NCBI RefSeq assembly: GCF_030450125.1
Contig: NZ_CP123923.1
Coordinates: forward strand, 2,790,001 to 2,854,000
Reading direction: 5' to 3'
DNA from: Streptomyces sp. WP-1
GTDB lineage: Bacteria > Actinomycetota > Actinomycetes > Streptomycetales > Streptomycetaceae
DNA length: 64,000 nucleotides
The translations under genes were made by a program, and so were the position numbers. Within the stretch, counting starts at the first letter, position 1. The number at the start of each line of letters is the position of its first letter. The notes beneath the pieces were generated by a model. That model did no database searches. It was not told where the DNA came from and saw only the letters and a list, made by a program, of their open reading frames with translations. Positions 53,738 to 63,561 of this stretch are shown piece after piece.

Positions 53738-55554
53738 ATGACCCGCAACCGCCCGCACCCGTTCTCCGGCAACCCCCTGCACAGCCGCGCCGACTGGCAG
53801 CGCGCGCTGCTCGGCCTGTGCGCCCCGCTCACCGACGCCTACGCCGACGACGCGGCGCTGGCCGCCCCCGGCACCGCGTACGAGCCCCGGGTCGCCCGGC
53901 TGGAGGCGACCGTACGACCGCTGTGGGGACTGGCCCCGTTCGCGGCGGGCGGCGGGCACTACGACGGCTGGGAGCGCATCCGCCGGGCCGTCGCCGCCGG
54001 AACCGACCCGGAGCACCCGGAGTACTGGGGCGAGCCCGGCGCGATGGACCAGCGGCTGGTCGAGGCGTCCGTGCTCGGGTGCACGCTGGCCCTCGCGCCC
54101 GGTGAGCTGTGGGAGCCGCTCGCCGGGGAGGAGCGGACCCGGCTCGCCGCCTGGCTGCGCGGGCCGAACGCGTCCCGGACAACAACTGGCATCTGTTCCC
54201 CGTGATGGCGGAGCTGGGCCTGAAAGCGGTCGGGCAGCGGCCCGAACCCGGTCTCACCGAGCGGGCGTTGGCGCGGATCGAGGACTTCTACCGGGGCGGC
54301 GGCTGGTACTCGGACGGCCCGGACGGCAAACCCCGTGACTACTACGGCCCTTGGGCCCTGCATCTGTACACGCTGCTGTACACGACGCTCGCGCCGGACG
54401 CCGATCCGGCGGTCGTGGCCCGGGTACGGGAGCGGGCCGCGCTGTTCGCCGGGGAGTTCCGGCACTGGTTCGCGGCGGACGGCGCGGCGCTGCCCTTCGG
54501 CCGCAGTCTGACGTACCGGTTCGCGCAGTGCGCGTTCTGGGGCGCGCTCGCCCACGCGGGTGTCGAGGCGCTGCCCTGGGGGGTGCTGCGCGGGCTGTGG
54601 GCGCGGAATCTGCGCTGGTGGGCGCGGCAGCCGATGTTCGCCGCCGACGGCACGCTGTCGGTCGGCTACGCCTACCCGAACCTGTTCATGAGCGAGCAGT
54701 ACAACGCGGCGGGCTCCCCGTACTGGGCGTTCAAGGCGTTCCTGCCGCTCGCCCTGCCCGCCGAGCACCCGTTCTGGACCGCCGAGGAGGAGCCGCTGCC
54801 CGACCCGGGCGCGGTGCGCGCCCAGCCGGAGGCGGGTCTGCTCGTCCAGCACGGCGGCGGGCACACCACGGCGCTGGCGGCCTGCGACGCGGACACCTGG
54901 GTGCGCAACGCGCCCGGTAAGTACGGCAAGTTCGCGTACTCCACGGCCTTCGGCTGCTCCGTGTCCACCGGACCGCTCGGCGCGGAGTCCGCCGCCCCGG
55001 ACAGCGCCCTGCTGCTCAGCGAGGACGGTCTGTACTGGCGCTCCCGGATCGCCTGCGCGTCCCGCTCCGTGACCGCCGAGCGGGTGCACGCCCGCTGGCA
55101 CCCCTGGCCCGAAGTCACCGTCGAGACCTGGCTGCTGCCCGCCGGACCCGGCCGGCACGTCCGCGTCCACCGCCTGGTCACGCCCCGCCCGCTGCACACG
55201 GTCGAGGGCGGCTTCGCGGTCCCCCTGGAGGGCGCCGCCACCCGGGCCGAGGGCCCCGGGGCGCGGGCCGTCTGCGGCGACCTCGCGAGCGCCGTACGGG
55301 ACCTCACCGGGGCCCGGACCGGCGACATCATGCTCCCCGACCCCAACAGCCACCTCCTCTGGCCCCGTACGGCACTCCCCGTGCTGCGCTGCCAACTGCC
55401 GTCCGGCGAGCACTGGCTGGCCGCCGAAGTCCACGCCACCGCCGGATCTCACGCCATCGCCGACGGCGGCACGACCCGGGCGGAGCCGCTCGACCGGCGC
55501 GCCCTGCCCGGCCTCCCCCGCGCCCTGCGCGACACGCTTCCCGATCCGGAATGA
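53738..55554 (+). pseudogene. DUF2264 protein, frameshifted
   Basis: A DUF2264 family protein (about 600 aa) split between two frames. Frame 53738-54205 gives MTRNRPHPFSGNPLHSRADW up to LAAWLRGPN. The continuation VPDNNWHLFPVMAELGLKAVG lies in the frame ending 55554. The frames join near 54165-54175, where one base appears to be missing. Both halves have strong coding bias. DUF2264 proteins are predicted alpha/alpha-barrel hydrolase-like proteins linked to plant polysaccharide loci. A sequencing error is the main alternative. Confidence 0.85.
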
Positions 55555-55595
55555 CCCACCCCGCACGGATACGGCCCCGGGGGACGAGGAGCACC

Positions 55596-56532
55596 ATGCG
55601 TTCGACGACACTGCGGGCGACCGGAGCCGAGGTCACCCGGCTCGCCCTGGGCTGTGCCGCGCCGGGCAGTCCGTACCGGCCGGTCTCCGACGCGCGGGCG
55701 CGGGCCACCGCGGACGCCGCCTGGGCGGCGGGCGTCCGCTGCTTCGACACGCGCCGCACCACGGGCTCGGCCTGTCCGAACGCCGCCTCGGCGCGGCGCT
55801 GCGCGGGCGGCCGCGCGCCGAGTCCACCCTGTCCGCCGAGGTGGGCGGGCTGCTGGTGCCGGACGCCGGGGGCGGCGACGACCTGGCGAACGGCTTCGCC
55901 GTACCGGCCGCCCACAGCCGGGTCCGAAACTTCTCCGCCGACGGGGTGCGCCTCGGCCTCGCGGAGTCCCTCGTCCGGCTGAGCCTGGACCACGTGGACA
56001 TCGCCCTGCTGCACGACCCCGCCGACCATGGCGAGCAGGCGTGCCGGGAGGCGTACCCGGCACTGGAGCGGCTGCGGGCCGAGGGGGTCGTACGGGCCAT
56101 CGGCGCCGGGGCCTGGATGAACCGGACCGCGGTGCTCACCCGCTTCGTCCGTGACGCCGACGCCGGTCTCCGGCCGACCCGAGGGCGCAGGCGCGGTACG
56201 GCTACACGGCCGCGCCGAGGGAGTTGGTGGAGCGGGCGCTGCGGATGGCGGAGGTCTGTGCCCGGCACGGGGTTCCGCCGCGCGGCGCGGCCCTCCGGTT
56301 CCCGCTGGGGCACCCGGCGGTCGCCGGGGTGCTGCTCGGCGCGCGCTCGCCCGAGGAGGTGGCCGACGGCACGGCCCGGATCGCGGAGCGGCTCCCCGGC
56401 GCGCTGCGGGCGGAGGGGCTGCTCGGGGAGGGGGTGCCGGTGCCCGGGGAGGACGGCTCCCTCTTCATGGCGACGGCGTCCTTCATGGCGATGGCGTCCC
56501 GCGTCCACGGCCTCGGACCACCAGGGCGCTGA
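55596..56532 (+). pseudogene. Aldo/keto reductase (fucose-dehydrogenase type), degraded
   Basis: Pieces of one aldo/keto reductase lie in three frames. MRSTTLRATGAEVTRLALG to GVRCFDT. Then, after an apparent 1-base loss near 55752, HHGLGLSERRLGAALRGRPR to AGAWMNRTAVLTRFVRDAD. Then, after loss of about 40 codons near 56160-56180, ADPRAQARYGYTAAPRELVERALRM to the end. The missing part includes the mid-barrel region. ATG at 55596 with GAGGAG. Two independent lesions make a true pseudogene likely. The family oxidises L-fucose or similar aldoses. Confidence 0.85.
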
Positions 56533-56553
56533 TCGGCAGCGCCACCCCGCCGG

Positions 56554-57588
56554 TCAGGCCGACCGTTTGCGGGAAGCCGTCTTCTTCGCCGCCGTCTTCT
56601 TCGCCGTACCCGACTTCGCCGTACCCGACTTCGCCGTCGCCGACTTCGCCGTGCTCTTCTTGGCCGGCTCGGCCGACTTCGAGGTGGACTTCCGCGCCGG
56701 GGCCTTCTTGGCGGTCGTCTTCTTCGCGGTGGAGGTGGACTTCTTGGTGCCGGTCTCCTTGGGGGTGGACCGGCGGTCGGGCAGGGGTCTGACCTCGGCC
56801 TCCCCCGCCGGTTCGCGGGATTCGCGGGCGGCGCGGACGCTGTTCTCCAGGGCGGCCATCAGGTCGAGGACCTTGCCACCCGTCGCCGGTTCGGGGGCCT
56901 GCGGAGGTGTCTCGCCGGCGGCCTTGGCGGCGACGACCTCCTCCAGGGCCTCCCGGTACTCGTCGTGCAGATCCGCCATCTCGACCTCGCCGAGGGTGTC
57001 CATCAGGGCGTCCGCGAGATCGAGTTCCTTGTCCCGGATCTTGACGTCCACGTCCGGGGCGACGCCCTCGGGGGCCCGTACCTCGTCCGGCCAGAGCAGG
57101 GCGTGCATGGCGATCGCGTCGCCGACCACCCGCAGCATCCCGAGGCGTTCCCGCCCGCGCAGCGCGAACTTGGCGATGGCCACCTTGTTGCTGCGCTTCA
57201 GGGCCTCGCGCAGCAGGGTGTACGGCTTGGCGGCGGGGGCGCCGCCGGCGGCGAGGTAGTACGCCGCGCCCATCTGGAGCGGGTCGATCTTGTCGGTCGG
57301 CACGAAGGCGACGATCTCGATGGTGCGGGCCGTCGGGATCGGCAGATGGGACAGGTCCTCGTCGGTGATCGGGACGATGGTGCCGTCCGCGTCCTCGTAC
57401 GCCTTGCCGATCTCGGACTGGCTGACCTCGCGGTCCTCCACCTCGCACACCTTGCGGTAGCGGATGCGGCCGTTGTCCTCGGTGTGGATCTGGCGGAAGG
57501 AGATCGCATGGCTCTCGGTCGCGTTGAACAGCTTGATCGGGATGCTGACCAGCCCGAAGGAGATGGCGCCGTTCCATATCGATCGCAC
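56554..57588 (-). CDS. ku: Non-homologous end joining protein Ku
   Basis: 344-aa DNA-end-binding homodimer subunit that recruits LigD enzymes. Begins MRSIWNGAISFGLVSIPIKL; core motifs include VVGDAIAMHALLWPDEVR and ELDLADALMDTLG. The C-terminal 80 residues are a Lys/Ala/Thr-rich histone-H1-like tail (KKSTSTAKKTTAKK), typical of actinobacterial Ku. The GTG at 57588 follows AAGGG; an ATG at 57612 is in frame. Divergent from the LigD polymerase gene with 54 bp between. Confidence 0.95.
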   Translation of the reverse strand: MRSIWNGAISFGLVSIPIKLFNATESHAISFRQIHTEDNGRIRYRKVCEVEDREVSQSEIGKAYEDADGTIVPITDEDLSHLPIPTARTIEIVAFVPTDKIDPLQMGAAYYLAAGGAPAAKPYTLLREALKRSNKVAIAKFALRGRERLGMLRVVGDAIAMHALLWPDEVRAPEGVAPDVDVKIRDKELDLADALMDTLGEVEMADLHDEYREALEEVVAAKAAGETPPQAPEPATGGKVLDLMAALENSVRAARESREPAGEAEVRPLPDRRSTPKETGTKKSTSTAKKTTAKKAPARKSTSKSAEPAKKSTAKSATAKSGTAKSGTAKKTAAKKTASRKRSA

Positions 57589-57642
57589 GTGCCGCACCCT
57601 TCCCTTGCCCATGGGGACCGGTTTGTCTGGGATTGTCATCCT

Positions 57643-58539
57643 ATGACGCCTATCACAGAGGTGGAGGGGCGGCGGGTCCCGCTGACCAACCTGGAGAAGG
57701 TGCTGTATCCGGCGACCGGCTTCACCAAGGCGGAGCTGGTGCACTACTACGCGACCACCGCCGACGCCCTGCTCCCGCATCTGCGCGACCGCGCGGTGTC
57801 CTTCCTGCGCTACCCCGACGGACCCGAGGGCCAGGTGTTCTTCACCAAGAACGTGCCGCCGGGTACGCCCGAGTGGGTCACGACCGCCGAGGTGCCGAGG
57901 TCCTCGGCGGACAGCCCGGCCTGGATGGTCGTCGTACAGGATCTGCCGAGCCTGGTGTGGGCGGCGAACCTGGTCACCGAGTTCCACACCCACCAGTGGC
58001 CGGTGGGCTCGCCGGACGAGGCCGACCGGCTGGTGTTCGACCTGGATCCCGGGGCGCCCGCCACGATCACGCAGTGCTGCGAGGTCGCCCTGTGGCTGCG
58101 CGAGCGGCTCGCGGCGGACGGGATCGAGGCGTACCCGAAGACGGCCGGGTCCAAGGGGCTGCACCTGCTGGCGGCGGTCACCGGCGCCTCCCCGGAGCGG
58201 ACCAGCGAGTACGCCAAGGCGCTCGCGGTGGAGGCGGAGCGCGCGCTGCCCCGGCTGGTGGTGCACCGGATGACCAGGAGCCTGCGGCCCGGGAAGGTGT
58301 TCGTGGACTGGAGCCAGAACGCGGCCCGCAAGACCACGGCCACCCCCTACACCCTGCGTGCCCGCCGCACCCCGCTGGTCTCCGCGCCCGTGACCTGGGA
58401 CGAGGTCGCCGACTGCCGCTCACCGCGACGGCTGGCGTTCCAGGCCGAGGACATCGCCCCGCGCCTGCGGGAGCACGGCGACCTGATGGCCCCCCTGCTG
58501 GACCGGCGCCGGGCCGCGCCCCTTCCCGAAGACGCCTAG
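57643..58539 (+). CDS. LigD-type NHEJ DNA primase-polymerase domain protein
   Basis: 298-aa free-standing archaeo-eukaryotic-primase-like polymerase. Features: LTNLEKVLYPATGFTKAELV, FFTKNVPPGTPEWV, metal-binding RLVFDLDPG, TAGSKGLHLL and late VFVDWSQNA. No ligase or phosphoesterase domain is attached, so it supplies the gap-filling step. The shared 54-bp promoter region with Ku implies co-regulation. ATG at 57643. Confidence 0.93.
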   Translation: MTPITEVEGRRVPLTNLEKVLYPATGFTKAELVHYYATTADALLPHLRDRAVSFLRYPDGPEGQVFFTKNVPPGTPEWVTTAEVPRSSADSPAWMVVVQDLPSLVWAANLVTEFHTHQWPVGSPDEADRLVFDLDPGAPATITQCCEVALWLRERLAADGIEAYPKTAGSKGLHLLAAVTGASPERTSEYAKALAVEAERALPRLVVHRMTRSLRPGKVFVDWSQNAARKTTATPYTLRARRTPLVSAPVTWDEVADCRSPRRLAFQAEDIAPRLREHGDLMAPLLDRRRAAPLPEDA

Positions 58540-58551
58540 ACCGCCCCGGTC

Positions 58552-59355
58552 CTAGAGCTTCTCCCAGGTACGGCGGTCCCGCGCCATCGCGTGCAGCGCC
58601 GCCACGTCCGCCGGTTTCAGTACGCCGCCCAGCCGAGCCAGCCCGGACAGCTCCCCGGCGGACAGGACCCGGATCCCCCGGGGCGCGGCGGTCAGGGTAA
58701 CCCCGGAGGGGTCGGTCAGGGCGAGCACCGGGCGGACCTCGGCGGTCAGGGCGTGGGCGGCCCGGTCGGCTCGGGCGCGCAGCCCGCGCAGCAGGGGCTC
58801 GGCGGTGCGCCGGCCCACGGTGACCATCGGGTCGGCGACCCGCACCCGCGCGCGGCGGGCGTACAGGGCGTGCACGGCGAACAGCCCGCCGGGGCCGATC
58901 AGCAGATGGTGGACCCGGTCGCCGCCGGGCAGCGGCAGCGAGTGCAGGGCGTGCCAGCCGGCGCCTTCCAGGCCGTCGAGCACGTCACCCACGGTCTGCT
59001 CGGCCAGCAGGGCGCGCCGGCGTGGATCGGGGCGCAGCCGGTGTCCGGCCCCCGGGTCGCGGTCGAGGGCGATCAGCAGCGCCTCGCCGGGCCGGTTGGG
59101 CGCGAGGTCGTCGTCGGGGTGCAGGGCGAGCCGGGCGAGTTCGGCGGGGGTGGGGACCGGGGGCGGGCCCACGGCCACCGGGCCGGTGAGAAAGGGCTTC
59201 AGGGCTTCGAGGACCCGGTCCCGCTCGTCCTCGGCGAGCAGGGCGACGCGGCCGGCGTCCCGGTCGTACCAGGCGACCCGGCCGCCGTCCGGGCGGCAGA
59301 CGTACAGCCGGTCCCGGTTGTCCCGGCGGCCCGGCACCACGCGCAGTCCGCTCAT
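58552..59355 (-). CDS. NERD domain-containing protein
   Basis: 267 aa. The C-terminal two-thirds has the nuclease-related NERD pattern (GWHALHSLPLPGGDRVHHLLIGPGGLFAVHALYARRARVRV). The N-terminus MSGLRVVPGRRDNRDRLYVC precedes a small beta domain. Convergent with LigD-pol, so it may be linked to DNA repair, but this is only context. The ATG at 59355 has AAGGGG at good spacing; 59361 is the alternative. Confidence 0.8.
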   Translation of the reverse strand: MSGLRVVPGRRDNRDRLYVCRPDGGRVAWYDRDAGRVALLAEDERDRVLEALKPFLTGPVAVGPPPVPTPAELARLALHPDDDLAPNRPGEALLIALDRDPGAGHRLRPDPRRRALLAEQTVGDVLDGLEGAGWHALHSLPLPGGDRVHHLLIGPGGLFAVHALYARRARVRVADPMVTVGRRTAEPLLRGLRARADRAAHALTAEVRPVLALTDPSGVTLTAAPRGIRVLSAGELSGLARLGGVLKPADVAALHAMARDRRTWEKL

Positions 59356-59455
59356 GCGCATCACCCCTTCGACCATGGGAACAGGCCGGGTGCTTCCCGG
59401 GCAAGACCGGCTACCGTGGAGGGCGGCCCTGCGCAGGGGAGTTGGGGAGGCGCCG

Positions 59456-59962
59456 GTGCGGACCCGCGGGATGCAGCCCGACGTGCCCGCTCCACACAAC
59501 CCGTGGAGCGAGATCGTGCCCGGCCTGTGGATGGGCGGGCACGAGTACCGGGGGCGTACGGGACGGCTGGAGACGGCCGTCGTACGGGACGAGTTCGATG
59601 TGGTGCAGTCGCTGCTGCGGCTGCCGGGGTACGGCCCGGACGCGGGCGTCGAGCACCATGTGTGGCCGGTCCCGGACGGGCCGCTGGACGGCACGCAGCT
59701 CGCCGGGGTGATCCGGCTGGCGCGGGCGGCGAACGAGGCGCTGGACGCGGGCCGCCGGGTGCTGGTGCGCTGCTATCACGGGTACAACCGCTCGGGCCTG
59801 GTCGTGGCGCACGCCCTGGTGCAGCGGGGCGGCTCGCCGGACGAGGCGATCCGGCTGATCCGGGCCCGCCGCTCGGCGTGGGCGCTGCACAACGAGCTGT
59901 TCGTGGCGTATCTGCGCGCCGGGCTGCATACCGTACGGCTCCTTGAGGAACTGGCCGAGTAG
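59456..59962 (+). CDS. Dual-specificity protein phosphatase-like protein
   Basis: 168 aa. The CX5R loop is complete: VLVRCYHGYNRSGLVVAHAL, with Cys and Arg-Ser. Upstream HHVWPVPDGPLDG supplies the general-acid Asp loop. The GTG at 59456 follows GGGGAGG. Divergent from the NERD gene. Substrate unknown. Confidence 0.88.
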   Translation: MRTRGMQPDVPAPHNPWSEIVPGLWMGGHEYRGRTGRLETAVVRDEFDVVQSLLRLPGYGPDAGVEHHVWPVPDGPLDGTQLAGVIRLARAANEALDAGRRVLVRCYHGYNRSGLVVAHALVQRGGSPDEAIRLIRARRSAWALHNELFVAYLRAGLHTVRLLEELAE

Positions 59963-60081
59963 CCTCTCTGTCCCGGCACCGGCGCATGGACCGGACGCAC
60001 AGAACGGACCAAAAGGGGCTTCCTTGGAATCTATGTGCATACTGGCCTACTGACCTGCAAAACCATCGCCCCTGGAGCACC

Positions 60082-60828
60082 GTGCCCCTCCGTCGCCCTG
60101 TGCGCACCGCCTTCGCCGCGGTCGCCGTCGCCCTGTTGTCGGCGACGGCGGCGGCCTGCGGGGACGCCGGTCAGCTGCAGAGCGCCGGGCCGACCCAGAC
60201 CGCGGACAGCCCCGCGAAGCTCTGGCCCGATCTGCGCCCGGCGTCCAGTCCGGCGTACCCGTACGACGTGGCCACCCGGGAGACCGTCAAGGGCCTGACC
60301 GTGCCCGGCGGCGACATACGCCGGATCGATCCGGTGGACATCGTCGAGGCGGAGCTGAAGGCGCACCCGGCCGACTACGGGTCCAAGGGGGCGTTCCACG
60401 GCACCGTGGACCGGATGAAGGAGTGCCGCAAGGGCGGCGACCGGGCGCTGTGCCCGCTGCTCAAGCCGTACTACCGGGACCTCACCGGCGACGGCCGGCC
60501 CGATCTCACCCTCGGCTTCCGGCTCTACCCGACCAATCAGACGGCGGTCCGGGTCTACACCGCCGAGGGCAGCCGCCTGGTGCAGGTGCTGGCCGACAAC
60601 GACGCGATCCTCGGCGTGGAGCTGGCCGGGCGCGCGCTGATCGAGCGCAATCCGGCGGACATCTCCGGCTACGAGTACCGCACCACCTGGGAGTGGGATC
60701 CCGGCCAGCGCGCGATGGTGTTCTCCCGCGACGAGTACCTGCACACCGGCACGGGCCGCCGTGCCCACAAGGCGAGCCCGCCCGCGCGCGCGTCCGCCTC
60801 CCCCGCCGCCTCCCCGGGCGCGTCATGA
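60082..60828 (+). CDS. Lipoprotein upstream of a histidine kinase
   Basis: 248 aa. A signal peptide with lipobox SATAAAC; the mature protein has LTGDGRPDLTLGFRLYP, an EF-hand-like or VCBS-like loop, and a Ser/Ala/Pro-rich end. GTG at 60082 with GGAG. Its stop overlaps the kinase start (ATGA), suggesting it modulates the kinase, as CseA does for CseC. The family is not otherwise recognised. Confidence 0.82.
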   Translation: MPLRRPVRTAFAAVAVALLSATAAACGDAGQLQSAGPTQTADSPAKLWPDLRPASSPAYPYDVATRETVKGLTVPGGDIRRIDPVDIVEAELKAHPADYGSKGAFHGTVDRMKECRKGGDRALCPLLKPYYRDLTGDGRPDLTLGFRLYPTNQTAVRVYTAEGSRLVQVLADNDAILGVELAGRALIERNPADISGYEYRTTWEWDPGQRAMVFSRDEYLHTGTGRRAHKASPPARASASPAASPGAS

Positions 60829-62078
60829 GGCTGCTGCTGGCCCGCTGGGCCGGGCCCCTCGCCGTGAAGGCGGCCGTGTTCATCACGGTGATGTGCTGCG
60901 CGCTGGCCGCGCTGCTCGGGGTGCTGGTGCATGTCTCGGTGACCGACCAGACCGTCGGCCAGGCCCGCGACCTCGCGCTGTCCCGGCTCGCGGACGCCAC
61001 CCGCGCCTACGAGGCCGGGGACACCCTCCTGCCCAACGCCGGGGTCGACCCCGAGGGGCTGCCGGACTCGCTGCACCGGCTCGCGCTCTCCGGGCGGCGC
61101 GGCACCATGGTGTCCACGCACCGGGGGCGGCCGACGATGTGGGCGGCGGGCCCCGTCCAGGGGCGCCGGGTGCTCGCCGTGGAGATCGACTACACGCAGC
61201 AGTCCGGCACCATCGCCGGGCTCGACACCTCGATCCTGTGGTCCTCCGCGCTCGCCATCGGCGCGACCGTGCTGGTCGGGGTGTTCGCCGTGACCCGGGT
61301 GACCCGGCGGCTGCACGCGACGGCACGGGTGGCCCGCCGGATCAGCGCGGGCGACCTGGACGCGCGGGTCGACGACCCCCGTACGAAGGATCCGGTACGG
61401 CCCCAGGACGAGGTGGCCGCGGTGGCCGCCGCGCTGGACTCGATGGCCGCCTCGCTCCAGGGCAAGCTGCTCAGCGAGCAGCGGTTCACCGCGGACGTGG
61501 CGCACGAGCTGCGGACCCCGCTCACCGGGCTGCACGCGGCGGCGGAACTGCTGCCGCCCGGGCGGCCGACGGAACTGGTGCGGGACCGGGTGGCCGCGCT
61601 GCGCACACTCACCGAGGACCTGCTGGAGATCTCCCGCCTGGACAGCGGTCGGGAGCGGCTGGAGGCCGACGCCGAGGGGCTGGGGGCGCTCGCCGAGCGG
61701 GTGGTGCGGGCGTCGGGCACGGACACCGAGGTACGGGTCGTACGGGACGCCCTGGTGGAGACGGACCGGCGGCGCCTGGAGCGGGTGCTGGGGAACCTGG
61801 TGGCCAACGCGCACAAGCACGGGGCGGCGCCGGTGCTGCTCACGGTGCACGGGCCGGTGGTGACGGTGCGGGACCACGGGGACGGGTATCCGGAGTACCT
61901 GGTCGCGCACGGGCCGCAGCGGTTCCGCACCGAGGGCGGGGCGAAGGGGCACGGGCTCGGGCTGACCATCGCGGTGGGGCAGGCGGAGGTGCTGGGCGCG
62001 CGGCTGTCGTTCCGGAACGCGGTGGACGGGGGCGCGGTGGCGACGCTGATCCTGCCGGTGGCTTCGCAGGCGCGGTAG
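60825..62078 (+). CDS. Sensor histidine kinase
   Basis: 417 aa. Two membrane helices (about 13-35 and 140-162) flank an extracytoplasmic sensor. A HAMP-like segment (RRLHATARVARRISAGDLDARV) precedes the HisKA H-box FTADVAHELRTPLTGL. The HATPase has LGNLVANAHKHG (N-box), VRDHGDGYPEYL (G1) and GAKGHGLGLTIAV (G2). Coupled to the lipoprotein gene. No response regulator gene lies next to it in this window. Confidence 0.93.
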   Translation: MRLLLARWAGPLAVKAAVFITVMCCALAALLGVLVHVSVTDQTVGQARDLALSRLADATRAYEAGDTLLPNAGVDPEGLPDSLHRLALSGRRGTMVSTHRGRPTMWAAGPVQGRRVLAVEIDYTQQSGTIAGLDTSILWSSALAIGATVLVGVFAVTRVTRRLHATARVARRISAGDLDARVDDPRTKDPVRPQDEVAAVAAALDSMAASLQGKLLSEQRFTADVAHELRTPLTGLHAAAELLPPGRPTELVRDRVAALRTLTEDLLEISRLDSGRERLEADAEGLGALAERVVRASGTDTEVRVVRDALVETDRRRLERVLGNLVANAHKHGAAPVLLTVHGPVVTVRDHGDGYPEYLVAHGPQRFRTEGGAKGHGLGLTIAVGQAEVLGARLSFRNAVDGGAVATLILPVASQAR

Positions 62079-62125
62079 GGCTCGGGGGTGCGGTTCGTCG
62101 GCGGGTGCGGGCCGTACGGGGCTTG

Positions 62126-62156
62126 TCGCGCAGTTCCCCGCGCCCCTTTGGGGCGC
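62126..62156. terminator. Common Streptomyces intergenic hairpin after the kinase
   Basis: GTCGCGCAGTTCCCC is followed by GCGCCCC-TTT-GGGGCGC (stem 62140-62156). I recognise this as a sequence very frequent between Streptomyces genes, where it acts as a terminator-like hairpin. Confidence 0.7.
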
Positions 62157-62199
62157 GTTGTAGTGCGGCGAATTAATCCGGTTTGGGTAAGTTCGCGGC

Positions 62200-63561
62200 A
62201 TGACCGACGCCGGAACCGCCGCGGCGACGGCCCCGGCCGCCGTGCCCGTCGTACGGCTGCCCCGGCGTCGCGGGATCGAGTTAGCGCTGATCATGCTGGC
62301 CGTCACGCTGTCGGTGTACGGCTACTGCGCGGTGGGGCTGGCCCGGGCCGGGCGGCTGCCGCCGGGGGCGCTGGCGTACGGGGCCGGGCTCGGGGTGCTC
62401 GCACTGGTCGCCCATCTCGCCGTACGGCTGCGGGCGCCGTACGCCGATCCGCTGCCGCTGCCCATCGGGGTGCTGCTCAACGGGCTCGGCCTGGTGCTGA
62501 TCTACCGGCTGGACCTGGAGACACCGGGCGACCGGGCCGCCCCCGCCCAGCTGGTGTGGTCCGCGCTCGGGGTGGCCCTGTTCATCGTCGTCGTCCTGCT
62601 GCTGCGCGACCACCGGCTGCTCCAGCGGTACTCCTATGTGTGCGTGGTCGCCGCGCTGGTCCTGCTGCTGCTGCCGAGCCTGTTCCCGGCGGTCAACGGC
62701 GCCCGGATCTGGATCCGGGTCGCCGGCTTCTCCATCCAGCCGGGCGAGTTCGCGAAGGTGCTGCTGGCGGTGTTCTTCGCCGCGTACCTCGCCGCCAACC
62801 GCAACGCGCTCGCGTACACCGGCCGCCGGCTCTGGCGGATGCAGTTCCCGACCGGGCGGGTGCTCGGGCCGATCGTGACGATCTGGCTGCTCAGCGTCGG
62901 GGTGCTGGTTTTGGAGCGGGACCTCGGCACCTCGCTGCTGTTCTTCGGTCTGTTCGTGGTGCTGCTGTACGTCGCCACCGGGCGCACCGGCTGGATCGCG
63001 GTGGGGCTGGTGCTCGCCGTGCTGGGCGCGGTGGCCGTCGGCCGGGTGGAGCCGCATGTCGGCGGCCGGATCGCGGACTGGCTGCACCCCTTCGCCACCA
63101 TCGAGGCCGGGCGGGGCCCCAACCAGCTGTCCCAGTCGCTGTTCGCGTTCGCGGCGGGCGGCCTGCTGGGCACCGGACTCGGGCTCGGGCACTCGGTGCT
63201 CATCGGGTTCGCCACCAAGTCGGACTTCATCCTGGCCACGGCCGGCGAGGAACTGGGCCTCGTGGGCCTGGCGGCGATCATCCTGCTGTACGCGCTGCTG
63301 GTGGAGCGCGGCTACCGGGCGGGCCTCGCGCTGCGCGAGCCGTTCGGGCGGCTGCTCGCGGTGGGGCTCGCCTCGATCCTGGCGCTCCAGGTGTTCGTGA
63401 TCGCGGGCGGTGTCACCGGGCTGATCCCGCTGACCGGCATGGCGATGCCCTTCCTCGCGCAGGGCGGCTCCTCGGTGGTCACCAACTGGGCGATCGTGGC
63501 CCTGCTGATCCGGGTCAGCGACTCGGCGCGCAGCCAGTACGACGGCGGGGAGGCGCCATGA
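62200..63561 (+). CDS. FtsW/RodA/SpoVE family SEDS glycosyltransferase
   Basis: 453 aa, about ten membrane helices. SEDS proteins polymerise lipid II glycan strands. Signature stretches: GFSIQPGEFAKVLLAVFFAAYL, LVLERDLGTSLLFFGLFVVLLYVATGR and the C-terminal GGVTGLIPLTGMAMPFLAQGGSS. ATG at 62200. Overlaps its cognate PBP gene by 4 bp (ATGA). Confidence 0.95.
   Translation: MTDAGTAAATAPAAVPVVRLPRRRGIELALIMLAVTLSVYGYCAVGLARAGRLPPGALAYGAGLGVLALVAHLAVRLRAPYADPLPLPIGVLLNGLGLVLIYRLDLETPGDRAAPAQLVWSALGVALFIVVVLLLRDHRLLQRYSYVCVVAALVLLLLPSLFPAVNGARIWIRVAGFSIQPGEFAKVLLAVFFAAYLAANRNALAYTGRRLWRMQFPTGRVLGPIVTIWLLSVGVLVLERDLGTSLLFFGLFVVLLYVATGRTGWIAVGLVLAVLGAVAVGRVEPHVGGRIADWLHPFATIEAGRGPNQLSQSLFAFAAGGLLGTGLGLGHSVLIGFATKSDFILATAGEELGLVGLAAIILLYALLVERGYRAGLALREPFGRLLAVGLASILALQVFVIAGGVTGLIPLTGMAMPFLAQGGSSVVTNWAIVALLIRVSDSARSQYDGGEAP

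Noticed and set aside
53738..54205. Programmed frameshift in the DUF2264 gene
   Set aside because: No slippery heptamer or downstream structure is evident at the junction; mutation or sequencing error is simpler.
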